Origin: Mayfieldus sp963841445
GTDB taxonomy: Bacteria; Actinomycetota; Thermoleophilia; Solirubrobacterales; 70-9
Length of the DNA stretch: 64,000 bases
NCBI GenBank assembly: GCA_963841445.1
Contig: CAWJCP010000002.1
Span: 1,240,001 to 1,304,000, forward strand
Direction of reading: 5' to 3'
Within the stretch, counting starts at the first letter, position 1, and the number at the start of each line of letters is the position of its first letter. A program made the translations under genes and the position numbers. Below are positions 1-7,583 of this stretch, one piece after another. The notes below the pieces were generated by a model. That model was not told the DNA's origin, searched no databases, and was given only the letters and a program-made list of their open reading frames with translations.

Positions 1-595
1 GCTCGGCGCCCTCGGCCCCATAGCGCTCCAGGGCCTCAGCGAGATCGGGGAAGCGAAAGGTGTCGCCCTCGACGAGGGCGCGGCCGGCGGGGGCGTAGAG
101 CGCCTGGCCCTCCTCGTAGCGATTCAGGATCGGCGCGAGGATCTTGAAGATGTAGGCCTGCATCGCGTTCACCGGCACGCCCTCCCAGGCGAGGTCGATC
201 GCGGGCCTCACGAGCTGCCCCAGGGGCGCGGTGCCGAAGCGCCGCAGCGCGTGCGCGAGGCCGGCGGCGGTTCCCGGGATCCCGCAGGAGGCGGCGCCGA
301 CGTAGAAGGTCTGCGGGGTCTGCTCGAAGTAGACGTCGATCGGCTCCAGCTCCGCTTGCCGCTCGACCCCGCCCAACCCCGGCGCCTGAACGAAGAAGTC
401 GATCAGAACGTCCCCTTGCTCGGGATCGTGGACGAGCATGAAGCCGCCGGCTCCGAAGCCGGTCAAGGGGCTCTCGGTCGCGAACGACGCCAGCACGGCC
501 GCCACGGCGGCGTCGACCGCGTTGCCGCCCTCGCGCAGCAGATTCGCGCCGGCTTCCGCCGTCAGCGGGTGCCCGGCGGCGACGACTCCTCTCAC
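1..595 (-). CDS. ggt: Gamma-glutamyltransferase, N-terminal part (runs off window)
   Basis: Gamma-glutamyltranspeptidases cleave gamma-glutamyl bonds, for example in glutathione, and are usually exported or self-processed. Reading down from a GTG at 595, the first 198 residues contain VVAAGHPLTAEAGANLLREG followed by GGNAVDAAVAA and GAGGFMLVHD, the family's N-terminal signature, then GIPGTAAGLAHALRRFGT. The catalytic threonine of the small subunit lies beyond position 1, so activity cannot be judged. No signal peptide is seen, unlike many family members. The GTG sits 12 nt after the ftsZ stop codon, suggesting translational coupling. The start is chosen because the family motif begins three codons later and ftsZ ends just upstream. 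Confidence 0.85.
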   Translation of the reverse strand, partial: MRGVVAAGHPLTAEAGANLLREGGNAVDAAVAAVLASFATESPLTGFGAGGFMLVHDPEQGDVLIDFFVQAPGLGGVERQAELEPIDVYFEQTPQTFYVGAASCGIPGTAAGLAHALRRFGTAPLGQLVRPAIDLAWEGVPVNAMQAYIFKILAPILNRYEEGQALYAPAGRALVEGDTFRFPDLAEALERYGAEGAE

Positions 596-606
596 AAGGC
601 CCGGCC

Positions 607-2085
607 CTAGCCGGGGAGAAACTCGGGCACTTCGACGCCGCCGAGGTCATCGGCGCGCGCCGGCTTCGCCGGCTCGCCCTTGGTGCGGCGGATCCTCGGC
701 TCCTCGACCTGGCGCCGCGGCCGAGCCTTGCCGTCGAAGCGGGTCGCGACCACAGTCACCCACACCTGGTCGTGAAGCTCCTCATCGATGTTTGCCCCGA
801 AGATGATGTTGGCCTCGGGGTGGGCGGCCTCGCCAACCACCTTCGCCGCCTCGCTCACCTCGATCAGGGAGATGTCGGGGCCGCCGGTGATCGAGAGCAG
901 GATCGAGCGCGCGCCCTCCACGGAGGTCTCGAGCAGCGGCGAGGAGATCGCCTTCTCGGCCGCGGCCATCGCACGGCCCTCGCCGGTCGACATGCCGATC
1001 CCGAGCAGGGCCTGCCCGGCGTCCGACATGATCGAGCGCACGTCCGCGAAGTCGAGGTTGATCAACGCCGGCAGGGTGACCAGGTCGGAGATGCCCTGCA
1101 CGCCCTGGCGCAGCACGTCATCGGCGACCTCGAAGGCATCGACCATCGAAGTCTGCTCGTCGAGCACCGAGAGAAGCTTGTCGTTGGGCACGATGATCAG
1201 GGTGTCGACCTCATTGGCCAGGGCCTCGACACCCTTTTGCGCCATGCCCTGTCGGCGCGAGCCCTCGAAGGAGAACGGCCGGGTCACGATGCCGACGGTC
1301 AAGGCCCCGACTTCGCGCGCGAGGCGGGCGACGACCGGGGCCGCCCCGGTGCCGGTGCCGCCGCCGGCTCCGGCGGCGACGAAGACCATGTCCGAGCCCT
1401 TCAGCAAGCGCTTGATCTTGTCCTGCTCGTCGAAGGCCGCCCGATGGCCGAGCTCGGGATCGGCGCCGGAGCCGAGGCCCTTGGTGGTCTCGGCGCCGAT
1501 GTGGACGGTGACGTCGGCGGTGCAGACCTGCAGCGACTGAAGATCGGTGTTGACAGCCATGAACTCGACCCCTGGGATCTGGGTCTCGACCATGCGATTG
1601 ATCGCGTTCACCCCGGCGCCGCCAACACCGATCACGCGGATGATCGGGCTGCGTGGACCGGCCGCGGCGGGCTGATACTCCGGCTCCTCGCGGCCCCAGC
1701 GGGGCGTGTTGACCTCGGGTGCGTTGCGGTCGGCAAAGATTCGCTGCAGCCGGTCCTTTGCCCCCGGGGCTGTCGCGGTCTCGACCTCGCGCATCTGTGG
1801 GGGCGGGCTTGGGTCGGGCTCCGGAGGACCCGGCGGAGTCGGGGGATCGGGCTGGGGCGGCGGCGCAGGATCGGGCGAAGGAGCCGGGGGCTGCGGAGTC
1901 TCGGCCCGCGGGGAGACCGGGTCATCGCGGCCGAAGCGGGGAGAATCCGCCGACTGCTCGGGAGCCTCCTCCGCCCCGAGGTCAGGTGCCTCGGGCGGAT
2001 CGGCGGGGGGATCATCGTCGACGGTCGAGCGGAAGAGGTCGGCCAGCGGCCCCTCACGCATGCTCGCGCGCTTACGACGACCCAT
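607..2085 (-). CDS. ftsZ: Cell division protein FtsZ with long proline-rich N-terminal extension
   Basis: FtsZ is the tubulin-like GTPase that forms the division ring. The GTPase core begins near residue 147 (IIRVIGVGGAGVNAINRM); the tubulin signature GAGGGTGTGAAP, the T7-loop NLDFADVRSIM and the C-terminal docking peptide VEVPEFLPG are all present. The unusual part is about 145 extra residues at the N-terminus: a basic start (MGRRKRASMREG), acidic and proline-rich segments, then DRLQRIFADR. Typical FtsZ has only a few residues before the core. The long form is supported by a perfect AGGAGG nine bases before the ATG and a 14-nt overlap with the parA end. The gene sits outside any murein/division (dcw) cluster, so it could be a second, specialised FtsZ. 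Confidence 0.93.
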   Translation of the reverse strand: MGRRKRASMREGPLADLFRSTVDDDPPADPPEAPDLGAEEAPEQSADSPRFGRDDPVSPRAETPQPPAPSPDPAPPPQPDPPTPPGPPEPDPSPPPQMREVETATAPGAKDRLQRIFADRNAPEVNTPRWGREEPEYQPAAAGPRSPIIRVIGVGGAGVNAINRMVETQIPGVEFMAVNTDLQSLQVCTADVTVHIGAETTKGLGSGADPELGHRAAFDEQDKIKRLLKGSDMVFVAAGAGGGTGTGAAPVVARLAREVGALTVGIVTRPFSFEGSRRQGMAQKGVEALANEVDTLIIVPNDKLLSVLDEQTSMVDAFEVADDVLRQGVQGISDLVTLPALINLDFADVRSIMSDAGQALLGIGMSTGEGRAMAAAEKAISSPLLETSVEGARSILLSITGGPDISLIEVSEAAKVVGEAAHPEANIIFGANIDEELHDQVWVTVVATRFDGKARPRRQVEEPRIRRTKGEPAKPARADDLGGVEVPEFLPG

Positions 2086-3199
2086 TCGTCAGTACCTCCT
2101 TAGCCAAGTCGCGGTAGTAACTCGCTGCGTTGCCCTCGGGATCGTACTTGAGCACCGAGGCGCCCCGCACGGGCGCCTCGGCAAACTTGACCGTCTTGCG
2201 GATTCGCGACTTGAAGACGAGCTCGCCGAAGTTCTCTTCGAGGATCTCCACGGCCTCCTTGGCGTGCACCGTGCGCGAGTCGAGCATCGTCGGGAGGATT
2301 CCCTCGATCTCGACGTCGGGGTTGAGGTTCTCCTGGATCATCTTCAGCGTGTTTTGAAGCTGCACCAACCCCCGCATCGACAAATACTCGCACTGGACGG
2401 GGACGATCACCTTGTCCGAAGCGGTCAGCGCGTTGATCGTCAGCAGGCCGAGGCTCGGCGGCGTGTCGATACAGACAAAGTCATAGTCGCCGCGAACCGG
2501 CTTCAGCGCCTTCTCGAGCGAGCGCTCGCGGCCGATTTTCGTGCTCATCGCGATCTCCGCCCCCGCGAGGTCGATCGAGGCGACAGCGATGTCGATCTCG
2601 CGATGCGCGATCGCCTCGCTGATCGGCACGTCGTGCACGAGCACGTCGTAGAGGCTGGTTTCGACCTTGTCGGGGTCGATGCCCTGGCTCATCGTCAGAT
2701 TGCCCTGCGGGTCGAGGTCGATGCAGAGGACCTTGTGCCCTGACTCAGCGAAGGCGACGGCAAGGTTGAGCGTCGTCGTGGTCTTCGCGACGCCGCCCTT
2801 CTGGTTGGCGAACGAGATCACCTTGGCCCCCTGCTCCTGCTCGACTTCCTCCTCGGCGCCGGAACGGCGGCTCGGGGCGATCAGCTCATCGGGCCGCAGG
2901 CGCATCGGATCGCGCGGCGGCTCCCCTTCTTGACCGGTGGTGGTGGGCGCCGGCTGAGCCGCTGGCTCGGCTTCCGGAGCCTGCGGCAAGTAATCGGCCG
3001 TCCCAGCGTTCCCGTTTCCGTTCTCGGTGCCCCTGGAGATCCTGATCTCCTCCTCGGCGCCGTGCTCGAGCTCCTCCACGGGCAGCTCGGTGGGGCTTGC
3101 GCCCTCGTCCCTGTAGTCCTCGTGCGGCAGCTCAGCGCCGTTTTCGGGGGGCTGCGACGGCTCGGACTCGGACTTCGTTTTTCGGCTCAGAAAACCCAT
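2072..3199 (-). CDS. parA: ParA/Soj-type ATPase with acidic N-terminal extension
   Basis: ParA ATPases form ATP-dependent dimers on the nucleoid and position chromosomes, plasmids or protein machines. The deviant Walker A motif KGGVAKTTT lies near residues 134-142, followed by VLCIDLDPQGNLT and CIDTPPSLGLLTINAL, the diagnostic A' and Walker B regions. The first ~124 residues are an acidic, glutamate-, proline- and glycine-rich segment with no recognisable fold; ordinary Soj proteins lack it. No parB follows. Instead ftsZ starts 14 nt before this gene ends, so the pair is co-transcribed and probably co-regulated. A role in positioning the Z-ring or another cargo is inference from the operon. 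Confidence 0.9.
   Translation of the reverse strand: MGFLSRKTKSESEPSQPPENGAELPHEDYRDEGASPTELPVEELEHGAEEEIRISRGTENGNGNAGTADYLPQAPEAEPAAQPAPTTTGQEGEPPRDPMRLRPDELIAPSRRSGAEEEVEQEQGAKVISFANQKGGVAKTTTTLNLAVAFAESGHKVLCIDLDPQGNLTMSQGIDPDKVETSLYDVLVHDVPISEAIAHREIDIAVASIDLAGAEIAMSTKIGRERSLEKALKPVRGDYDFVCIDTPPSLGLLTINALTASDKVIVPVQCEYLSMRGLVQLQNTLKMIQENLNPDVEIEGILPTMLDSRTVHAKEAVEILEENFGELVFKSRIRKTVKFAEAPVRGASVLKYDPEGNAASYYRDLAKEVLTNGSS
2095..2100 (-). promoter_or_regulatory. Shine-Dalgarno AGGAGG deciding the ftsZ start
   Basis: The minus strand reads AGGAGG followed by a 9-nt spacer and ATG at 2085. It lies inside the last codons of parA. It supports translation of the long N-terminal extension of FtsZ rather than initiation at the internal ATG around codon 98. 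Confidence 0.8.
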
Positions 3200-3279
3200 A
3201 TGCGCGGCTTATTCGCATGCGCCCGACCTTTTCCTGCCGTCCAATTCATTTGCTAGCCGGGCTGCAGCAGAGATGTCGC

Positions 3280-3397
3280 GCCGCGAAACGAAGTGGAGCG
3301 GCAGAGGCTGGTCAGGCGGCCGTAGGCCGCCGCAGGGATTCTGTCGGGCCGCGACACTGAGTGTCGCGGCCGGTGCTGCTCAGGCGGCGAAGCCGCC
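3280..3397 (+). repeat. Compound hairpin repeat array (copy A)
   Basis: Four GC-rich inverted repeats in a row: GCCGC-13 nt-GCGGC (3280-3302), GGCGGCC-GTA-GGCCGCC (3315-3331), GGCCGCGACAC-TGA-GTGTCGCGGCC (3347-3371) and GGCGGC-GAA-GCCGCC (3383-3397). Closely related copies lie at 5542, 7434, 29815 and 52621. The array occupies the divergent intergenic region between parA and the Get3-like gene at 3443. There is no coding content and no mobile-element gene nearby. Confidence 0.85.
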
Positions 3398-3442
3398 GCA
3401 GCTGGCTGAAAGGGCCAGGCCGGCGGTTGATGTAATTGCGCG

Positions 3443-4360
3443 ATGCCAGAGATGCTCGACAAGCGGCTGCTCTTCGTGACCGGCAAGGGAGGCGTCGGCA
3501 AGTCGACGATCGCCGCCTCGCTGGGCCTCGCCGCGGCCGCGCGGGGCAAGCGCACGATCATCTGCGAGATCGGCTCCCAGGAGCACACCTCGCGATTGTT
3601 CAGGCGCGGCCAGGTGGGGTTTCACGAGGTTGAGCTCGAGCAGAACCTCTGGACGATCTCGATCGATCCCGACGAGTCGATGCGGGAGTACGTGCTGCTG
3701 CAGCTGAAAGTCAGGGCGATGCGCGATCTGCTCTTCCGCAGCCGCGTCTTCACCTACCTTGCCGCCGCAACGCCCGGCCTGCGGGAGCTGGTCACGATCG
3801 GCAAGATCTGGGAGCTCGCCCAGCCCGATCGCAAGGTGAAGAAGGGTCGCGAGTACGACCTCGTGATCGTCGACGCCCCCGCGACCGGGCACGGGATCGG
3901 CTTCCTGCAGACTCCCCGCACCTTCGCCGGCATCGCCCGCGTCGGTCCGATCCACTCGCAGGCCGAGGAGCTGGACCGCTTCATCACCGACCAGGACACG
4001 AGCGGGGCTGCGATCGTCGCCCTGCCCGAGGAGATGCCCGTCAACGAGACCGCGGTCCTGGAGCGCGAGCTGCGCAAAATCGGCGTCGCCGTCGACGGCG
4101 TCTACATGAACGCGATCTACCCGCAGCGCTTCTCCGATCAAGAGGCCGAGAAGCTGCAGGGCGCGGCCGACGCCGCGGATGCCGCCGTCGCAAGTGCGCT
4201 GCGCGCCGCCGCTTCGGAGCACCGGCGGGCGGGCTCGCACCGCGCCCAGTTGGAGCGCCTGCGCGAGCGGATCGGCACCCCGGTCAAGGAGCTGCCCTTC
4301 ATCTTCGAGCCCGAGCTCGGCGTCGAGAGCCTGCGAGAGCTGGCCGGGAACCTCGCCTGA
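3443..4360 (+). CDS. Get3/ArsA-family ATPase, first of pair (Rv3679/BagA-like)
   Basis: ArsA/Get3-type ATPases couple ATP hydrolysis to handling of membrane-protein or metalloid cargo; actinobacteria carry an adjacent pair of single-domain members, Rv3679-Rv3680 in Mycobacterium tuberculosis. The P-loop is GKGGVGKST at residues 14-22 with the signature lysine of the deviant Walker A class, and the Walker B/switch region is VIVDAPATGHG. The length, 305 residues, fits a single ATPase domain. The stop overlaps the next start by one base (TGATG), so the two proteins are translationally coupled and probably form a heterodimer (inference from context). No arsenite-binding cysteine cluster is seen, so arsenic transport is unlikely. 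Confidence 0.85.
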   Translation: MPEMLDKRLLFVTGKGGVGKSTIAASLGLAAAARGKRTIICEIGSQEHTSRLFRRGQVGFHEVELEQNLWTISIDPDESMREYVLLQLKVRAMRDLLFRSRVFTYLAAATPGLRELVTIGKIWELAQPDRKVKKGREYDLVIVDAPATGHGIGFLQTPRTFAGIARVGPIHSQAEELDRFITDQDTSGAAIVALPEEMPVNETAVLERELRKIGVAVDGVYMNAIYPQRFSDQEAEKLQGAADAADAAVASALRAAASEHRRAGSHRAQLERLRERIGTPVKELPFIFEPELGVESLRELAGNLA

Positions 4361-5568
4361 TGCCCGCCATCGACGACATCCTCGCCGGAAAGGGAGTCTG
4401 CATCTGCGCCGGCTCGGGAGGAGTCGGCAAGACGACCACCTCGGCCGCGATCGCGACCGGCTTGGCGGCTCGGGGCGCCAAGGTGTGCGTGCTTACGATT
4501 GACCCCGCCAAGCGGCTCGCCGACTCGCTCGGCCTCGAGGAGATGGGCAACGAGGCAAAGCGCGTCGATCCGTCGCTGTTTGAGGTGCAGGGCGTGGAGA
4601 TGCAGGGCGAGCTCTGGGCGATGATGCTCGACGCGAAGGAGACCTTCGACGACCTGGTGCGCCGCCACGCGCCCGACGAGGAGACCCGCGACCGGGTCCT
4701 GTCGAACCGCATCTACCAGCAGATCTCCGCCGCCCTGGCCGGCTCGCAGGAGTACATGGCGATGGAGAAGCTCTTCGAGCTGCACTCGGAGGGCCGGTTC
4801 GACGTGCTGGTGCTGGACACCCCGCCGAGCCGCGAGGCGCTCGACTTCCTCGACGCCCCGAAGCGGCTCACCCAATTCATCGAGGGGCGCTCGATGAAGG
4901 TGTTCATGAAGCCGACCGGTATCGGGATGCGGATCGCCGGTCGCGGCGCATCGATGATGTTCGGGGTCCTGCGGCGCCTTGTCGGCTTCGACCTGCTCGC
5001 CGACCTCTCGGAGTTCTTCAATGCGTTCAGCGGCATGGTCGACGGGTTTCAGGAGCGCGCCAAGCGGGTGAACGAGCTGCTCGCCGACCCGAACACCTGC
5101 TTCTTGGTCGTCTGCGGCCCGCAGGGCGAGCCGATCTCCGAGGCTGTCTACTTCCACCGCAAGCTGGTCGAGGCAAAGCTTCCGTTCGGCGGCGTGATCG
5201 TCAACAAGGTCCACTTCGTCAACGAGAGGGCGGAGCGCAACGGCGAGGACCTGAGGCAAGCGGTCGCCCAACTGCTCTCCGACGATGACCTGGCCGAGCG
5301 GGTGGTCGCCAACTTCGCCGACTACCGCGCCCTGGCGGAGCGCGATGCCGCCAACATCGACCACTTGGCGGCGGAGATGCGCACCCGCAGCGTGATCCGG
5401 GTTCCGTACCTGGACGAGGACGTTCACGACCTCGCCGGGCTGGCGGAGATCAACCGCTACCTGTTCGCGGCCGACGAGCGGCGCGCGGAGCTTCTGGGAA
5501 GCGATGGGCCGGTGCCGTCTGGCGCCGGCACTGGCAGGTCAGGCGGCGAAGCCGCCGCAGATGATTAG
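4360..5568 (+). CDS. Get3/ArsA-family ATPase, second of pair (Rv3680/BagB-like)
   Basis: Partner of the preceding ATPase. The P-loop reads GSGGVGKTTT (residues 18-27): the signature lysine of KGGVGKT is replaced by serine, while LTIDPAKRLADSLGL and VLDTPPSREALDFLD are conserved. In Get3-type dimers the signature lysine reaches across the interface, so this subunit may depend on its partner's lysine (inference). Between them lies a family insert with KPTGIGMRIAGRGASMM. The last ~15 residues (glycine/alanine-rich, ending GGEAAADD) are encoded by a copy of the dispersed hairpin repeat at 5542-5556, so the repeat has become the C-terminus. The stop codon overlaps that of the convergent gene in the bases TTAG. 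Confidence 0.85.
   Translation: MPAIDDILAGKGVCICAGSGGVGKTTTSAAIATGLAARGAKVCVLTIDPAKRLADSLGLEEMGNEAKRVDPSLFEVQGVEMQGELWAMMLDAKETFDDLVRRHAPDEETRDRVLSNRIYQQISAALAGSQEYMAMEKLFELHSEGRFDVLVLDTPPSREALDFLDAPKRLTQFIEGRSMKVFMKPTGIGMRIAGRGASMMFGVLRRLVGFDLLADLSEFFNAFSGMVDGFQERAKRVNELLADPNTCFLVVCGPQGEPISEAVYFHRKLVEAKLPFGGVIVNKVHFVNERAERNGEDLRQAVAQLLSDDDLAERVVANFADYRALAERDAANIDHLAAEMRTRSVIRVPYLDEDVHDLAGLAEINRYLFAADERRAELLGSDGPVPSGAGTGRSGGEAAADD
5542..5556 (+). repeat. Single hairpin repeat within the 3' end of a coding region
   Basis: GGCGGC-GAA-GCCGCC flanked by GTCA and GCAGATGATT, the same flanks as the hairpin at 3383-3397. It is read in frame as the last codons of the Get3-like gene and lies between two convergent genes, so it could also work as a bidirectional terminator. 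Confidence 0.75.
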
Positions 5569-7367
5569 ACCCGGCTCGTCGAGCGGTCGTAGTCGAGCTC
5601 GCCGACTTCCCAGTCGGAGTCCTCGGGGACCGGGAAGAGATGGCGCACGCGCGGCTCTTCGAGCGGCTCCTCATGCTCGGACCCCTGACGCCATTCCGGC
5701 TCCTCCCCAGCTTGCTCGCGGACGGGTGCGGGCCAATCCATCGTCTCGCCGTCCACGGCCTCGGACACCTCGCTCAACCAATCGTGTGCCGTGCTCGTGG
5801 TCACGCTGGCCTCCTCTTCGTCTGTGGGCGACACCTCCTCAGCTTCGCTTCCGGGGGTGTCGCGGTTCTGCCCATCGTGCTCAGGGCCGGTCTGCTCGGA
5901 ATCAATTCGCGACACGTCCTCAGCTTCGCTTCCGGGGGTGTCGCGGTGGTTCCCACCGTGCTCGGAATCAATTCGCGACACCTCCTCAGCTTCGCTTCCG
6001 GGGGTGTCGCGGTGGTTCCCACCATGCTCAGGTCCAGTTTGTTCGGAGGGCGTAGCCGTGATCCGAATGTCCTGCTCCTCGCTCGGGGGGTCCCACTCGT
6101 CGCCTGAGCCCATCTGCTCGGCGCTTCCCTCCCCGGCCTCGAGCCCGGTGGCGACGAGGGTCTCGTCGGCGCTCGCCGCGACGTCTGATCCATGTTCGCC
6201 GAGCGCCGCCCCGCGGACGATTGCCCGCGTCGCATCCTCGGCCCAGGCCGCGAGCCCGGTGGCGGTCCCCAGGTCGAAGTCGCCGCCCGCCATCATCACC
6301 CGCTCAAGCTCGAAGGCAGCCTGAAGCTTCTCGTAGGCCTCCGGGCGCTCCGCGGGCTCGGAGAGCAGCGCGGCGACCCGCATCGGCAGGTTCGCGCCCA
6401 CCGGACCGCTGCCCTCGAACAGGGCGCGCATCGCGAGCAGGTGGTCGCTGAGGCCCTCAAGCGCGATCGGTCGATCGCATCCCATCTCGAAGCGGGCGAC
6501 CGCCCAGGCGAGGGCGCCATCGGGGTCCGGACGGGCCTCGAGGCGGCGGGCGAAGTCGGCCAGCTCCGCAGAGTCTGTTTCGCTGAGCTTGTAGCCGCCG
6601 GGCCGCGGGGCGGGCACACCGGTCCCGATCCGCCTCCAGGTCCCTTCGCCGGTCGGTGTGAAGGCATGCGGGCCGAGGCCGACACCGCCCTCCTTGAACA
6701 GCCTCAGGACGCTGATCAGGTCGCGAAGCAGCTGCATCGCCGGGGCGGCGCCGGTCGGCCCCTGCTCGCGCTCGGCGACAACGAGGAACTGCGGATCCCA
6801 GGCGTTGCGCTGCATGCCCTCGCTTCGCACCGCTTCCGCGGGGGCGTCGAGGGTGTCGGCGCGGACGATGCGCACCCCGCTCGGCAGCTCGAGCCGGGCC
6901 GAGGACATCTGCAGCCCGATCAGCGGAGCGAGCAGCACCTCGGCTTCGGCGACGTCGCGAACCTCGACCTCGAGCTCGCGAAGCGCTGCGTCGAGGCGGG
7001 GCTTGTCGATTCTGAACTCCGCCGATCCGTCCCAGAGCCGGGCGATGAAAGCGACGACCATCCGCTCGGCGCGCTCGACAGCGTCCTCGGGAACCGGCTC
7101 TCCCCTCGCCTCCAGGTAGGAGGCGGCGGTGCCGGCGGCGTCGATCGCGCTGCAGGCGGGGCCGAAGGCGGGCAGGGAGCGCAGCTCGTCGGCATGCTCG
7201 CGGACGAAGCGCGAAGTCAGTGGCACGTAGCGGTAGAAGGTGTGCTCGCCCTCGCTTTCGGCGACGTCGAAGGGAAGCTCCTCCCCGGTCGCGACCAGCG
7301 ACGTGAGTCGGGTCGCGGCTTCAGCGGCGACCCGGCGCAGCGCTTCTGTGATGGTCGAGTCGCGCAC
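5565..7367 (-). CDS. HEPN-like uncharacterised protein with repetitive acidic C-terminus
   Basis: Function unknown. The first ~400 residues are helical and contain WAVARFEMGCDRPIALEG and LSDHLLAMRALFEG, a pattern resembling ApeA-like HEPN domains; this is resemblance only. The C-terminal ~200 residues are acidic and low in complexity. They contain three near-identical copies of RDTPGSEAE(E/D)VS encoded by 34-bp palindromic DNA units (see the repeat at 5829). An upstream extension to 7523 is open but translates the dispersed hairpin repeat, so I start at the GTG at 7367 (VRDSTITEALRRVA); no strong Shine-Dalgarno sequence supports it. It ends four bases into the convergent Get3-like gene. Confidence 0.7.
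   Translation of the reverse strand: MRDSTITEALRRVAAEAATRLTSLVATGEELPFDVAESEGEHTFYRYVPLTSRFVREHADELRSLPAFGPACSAIDAAGTAASYLEARGEPVPEDAVERAERMVVAFIARLWDGSAEFRIDKPRLDAALRELEVEVRDVAEAEVLLAPLIGLQMSSARLELPSGVRIVRADTLDAPAEAVRSEGMQRNAWDPQFLVVAEREQGPTGAAPAMQLLRDLISVLRLFKEGGVGLGPHAFTPTGEGTWRRIGTGVPAPRPGGYKLSETDSAELADFARRLEARPDPDGALAWAVARFEMGCDRPIALEGLSDHLLAMRALFEGSGPVGANLPMRVAALLSEPAERPEAYEKLQAAFELERVMMAGGDFDLGTATGLAAWAEDATRAIVRGAALGEHGSDVAASADETLVATGLEAGEGSAEQMGSGDEWDPPSEEQDIRITATPSEQTGPEHGGNHRDTPGSEAEEVSRIDSEHGGNHRDTPGSEAEDVSRIDSEQTGPEHDGQNRDTPGSEAEEVSPTDEEEASVTTSTAHDWLSEVSEAVDGETMDWPAPVREQAGEEPEWRQGSEHEEPLEEPRVRHLFPVPEDSDWEVGELDYDRSTSRV
5829..6009. repeat. Three in-frame palindromic repeats inside a coding region
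   Basis: Units at 5829-5862, 5910-5943 and 5976-6009. Each begins CGACAC and ends GGGTGTCG around an almost invariant core containing TCAGCTTCGCTTCC, giving a 6-7 bp terminal stem. Spacings are 81 and 66 bp, both multiples of three, so the host protein stays in frame. The CGACAC/GTGTCG arms resemble those of the hairpins at 3347 and 7470. Confidence 0.85.
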
Positions 7368-7433
7368 GCCGACACGCTTCGTCCAGGCACGGCGGCATCC
7401 TGCGGCTGCACGCGCGATTGCAGGTTGCGTTGG

Positions 7434-7552
7434 GCCGCGAAACGAAGTGGAGCGGCAGATAGATGCTGGGCGGCGACACAAAGTGTCGCCGCAGGTGCAG
7501 GTCAGGCCGTGAAGCGGCCGCATGATGAGATGTCAGGTGGCCGAAGGCCACC
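7434..7552 (+). repeat. Compound hairpin repeat array (copy B)
   Basis: Four consecutive inverted repeats: GCCGC-13 nt-GCGGC (7434-7456), GCGGCGACAC-AAA-GTGTCGCCGC (7470-7492), GGCCG-TGAAG-CGGCC (7505-7519) and GGTGGCC-GAA-GGCCACC (7536-7552). Most units are framed by CAGG and CGCA. The arms differ from copy A but the compensating bases change together, which points to selection for base pairing. The array lies between the HxlR gene and the HEPN-like gene, both on the minus strand. Confidence 0.85.
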
Positions 7553-7583
7553 GCAAGTGATTCAGGAGGAACCGCGCGGGTGA

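Noticed and set aside
36..650. Arginine-rich 204-codon minus frame at the left edge
   Set aside because: Out of frame with the gamma-glutamyltransferase, whose motifs are clear in the other frame.
5829..6009. CRISPR-like array
   Set aside because: Only three units, uneven spacing, spacers related to each other, inside a coding frame and no cas gene.
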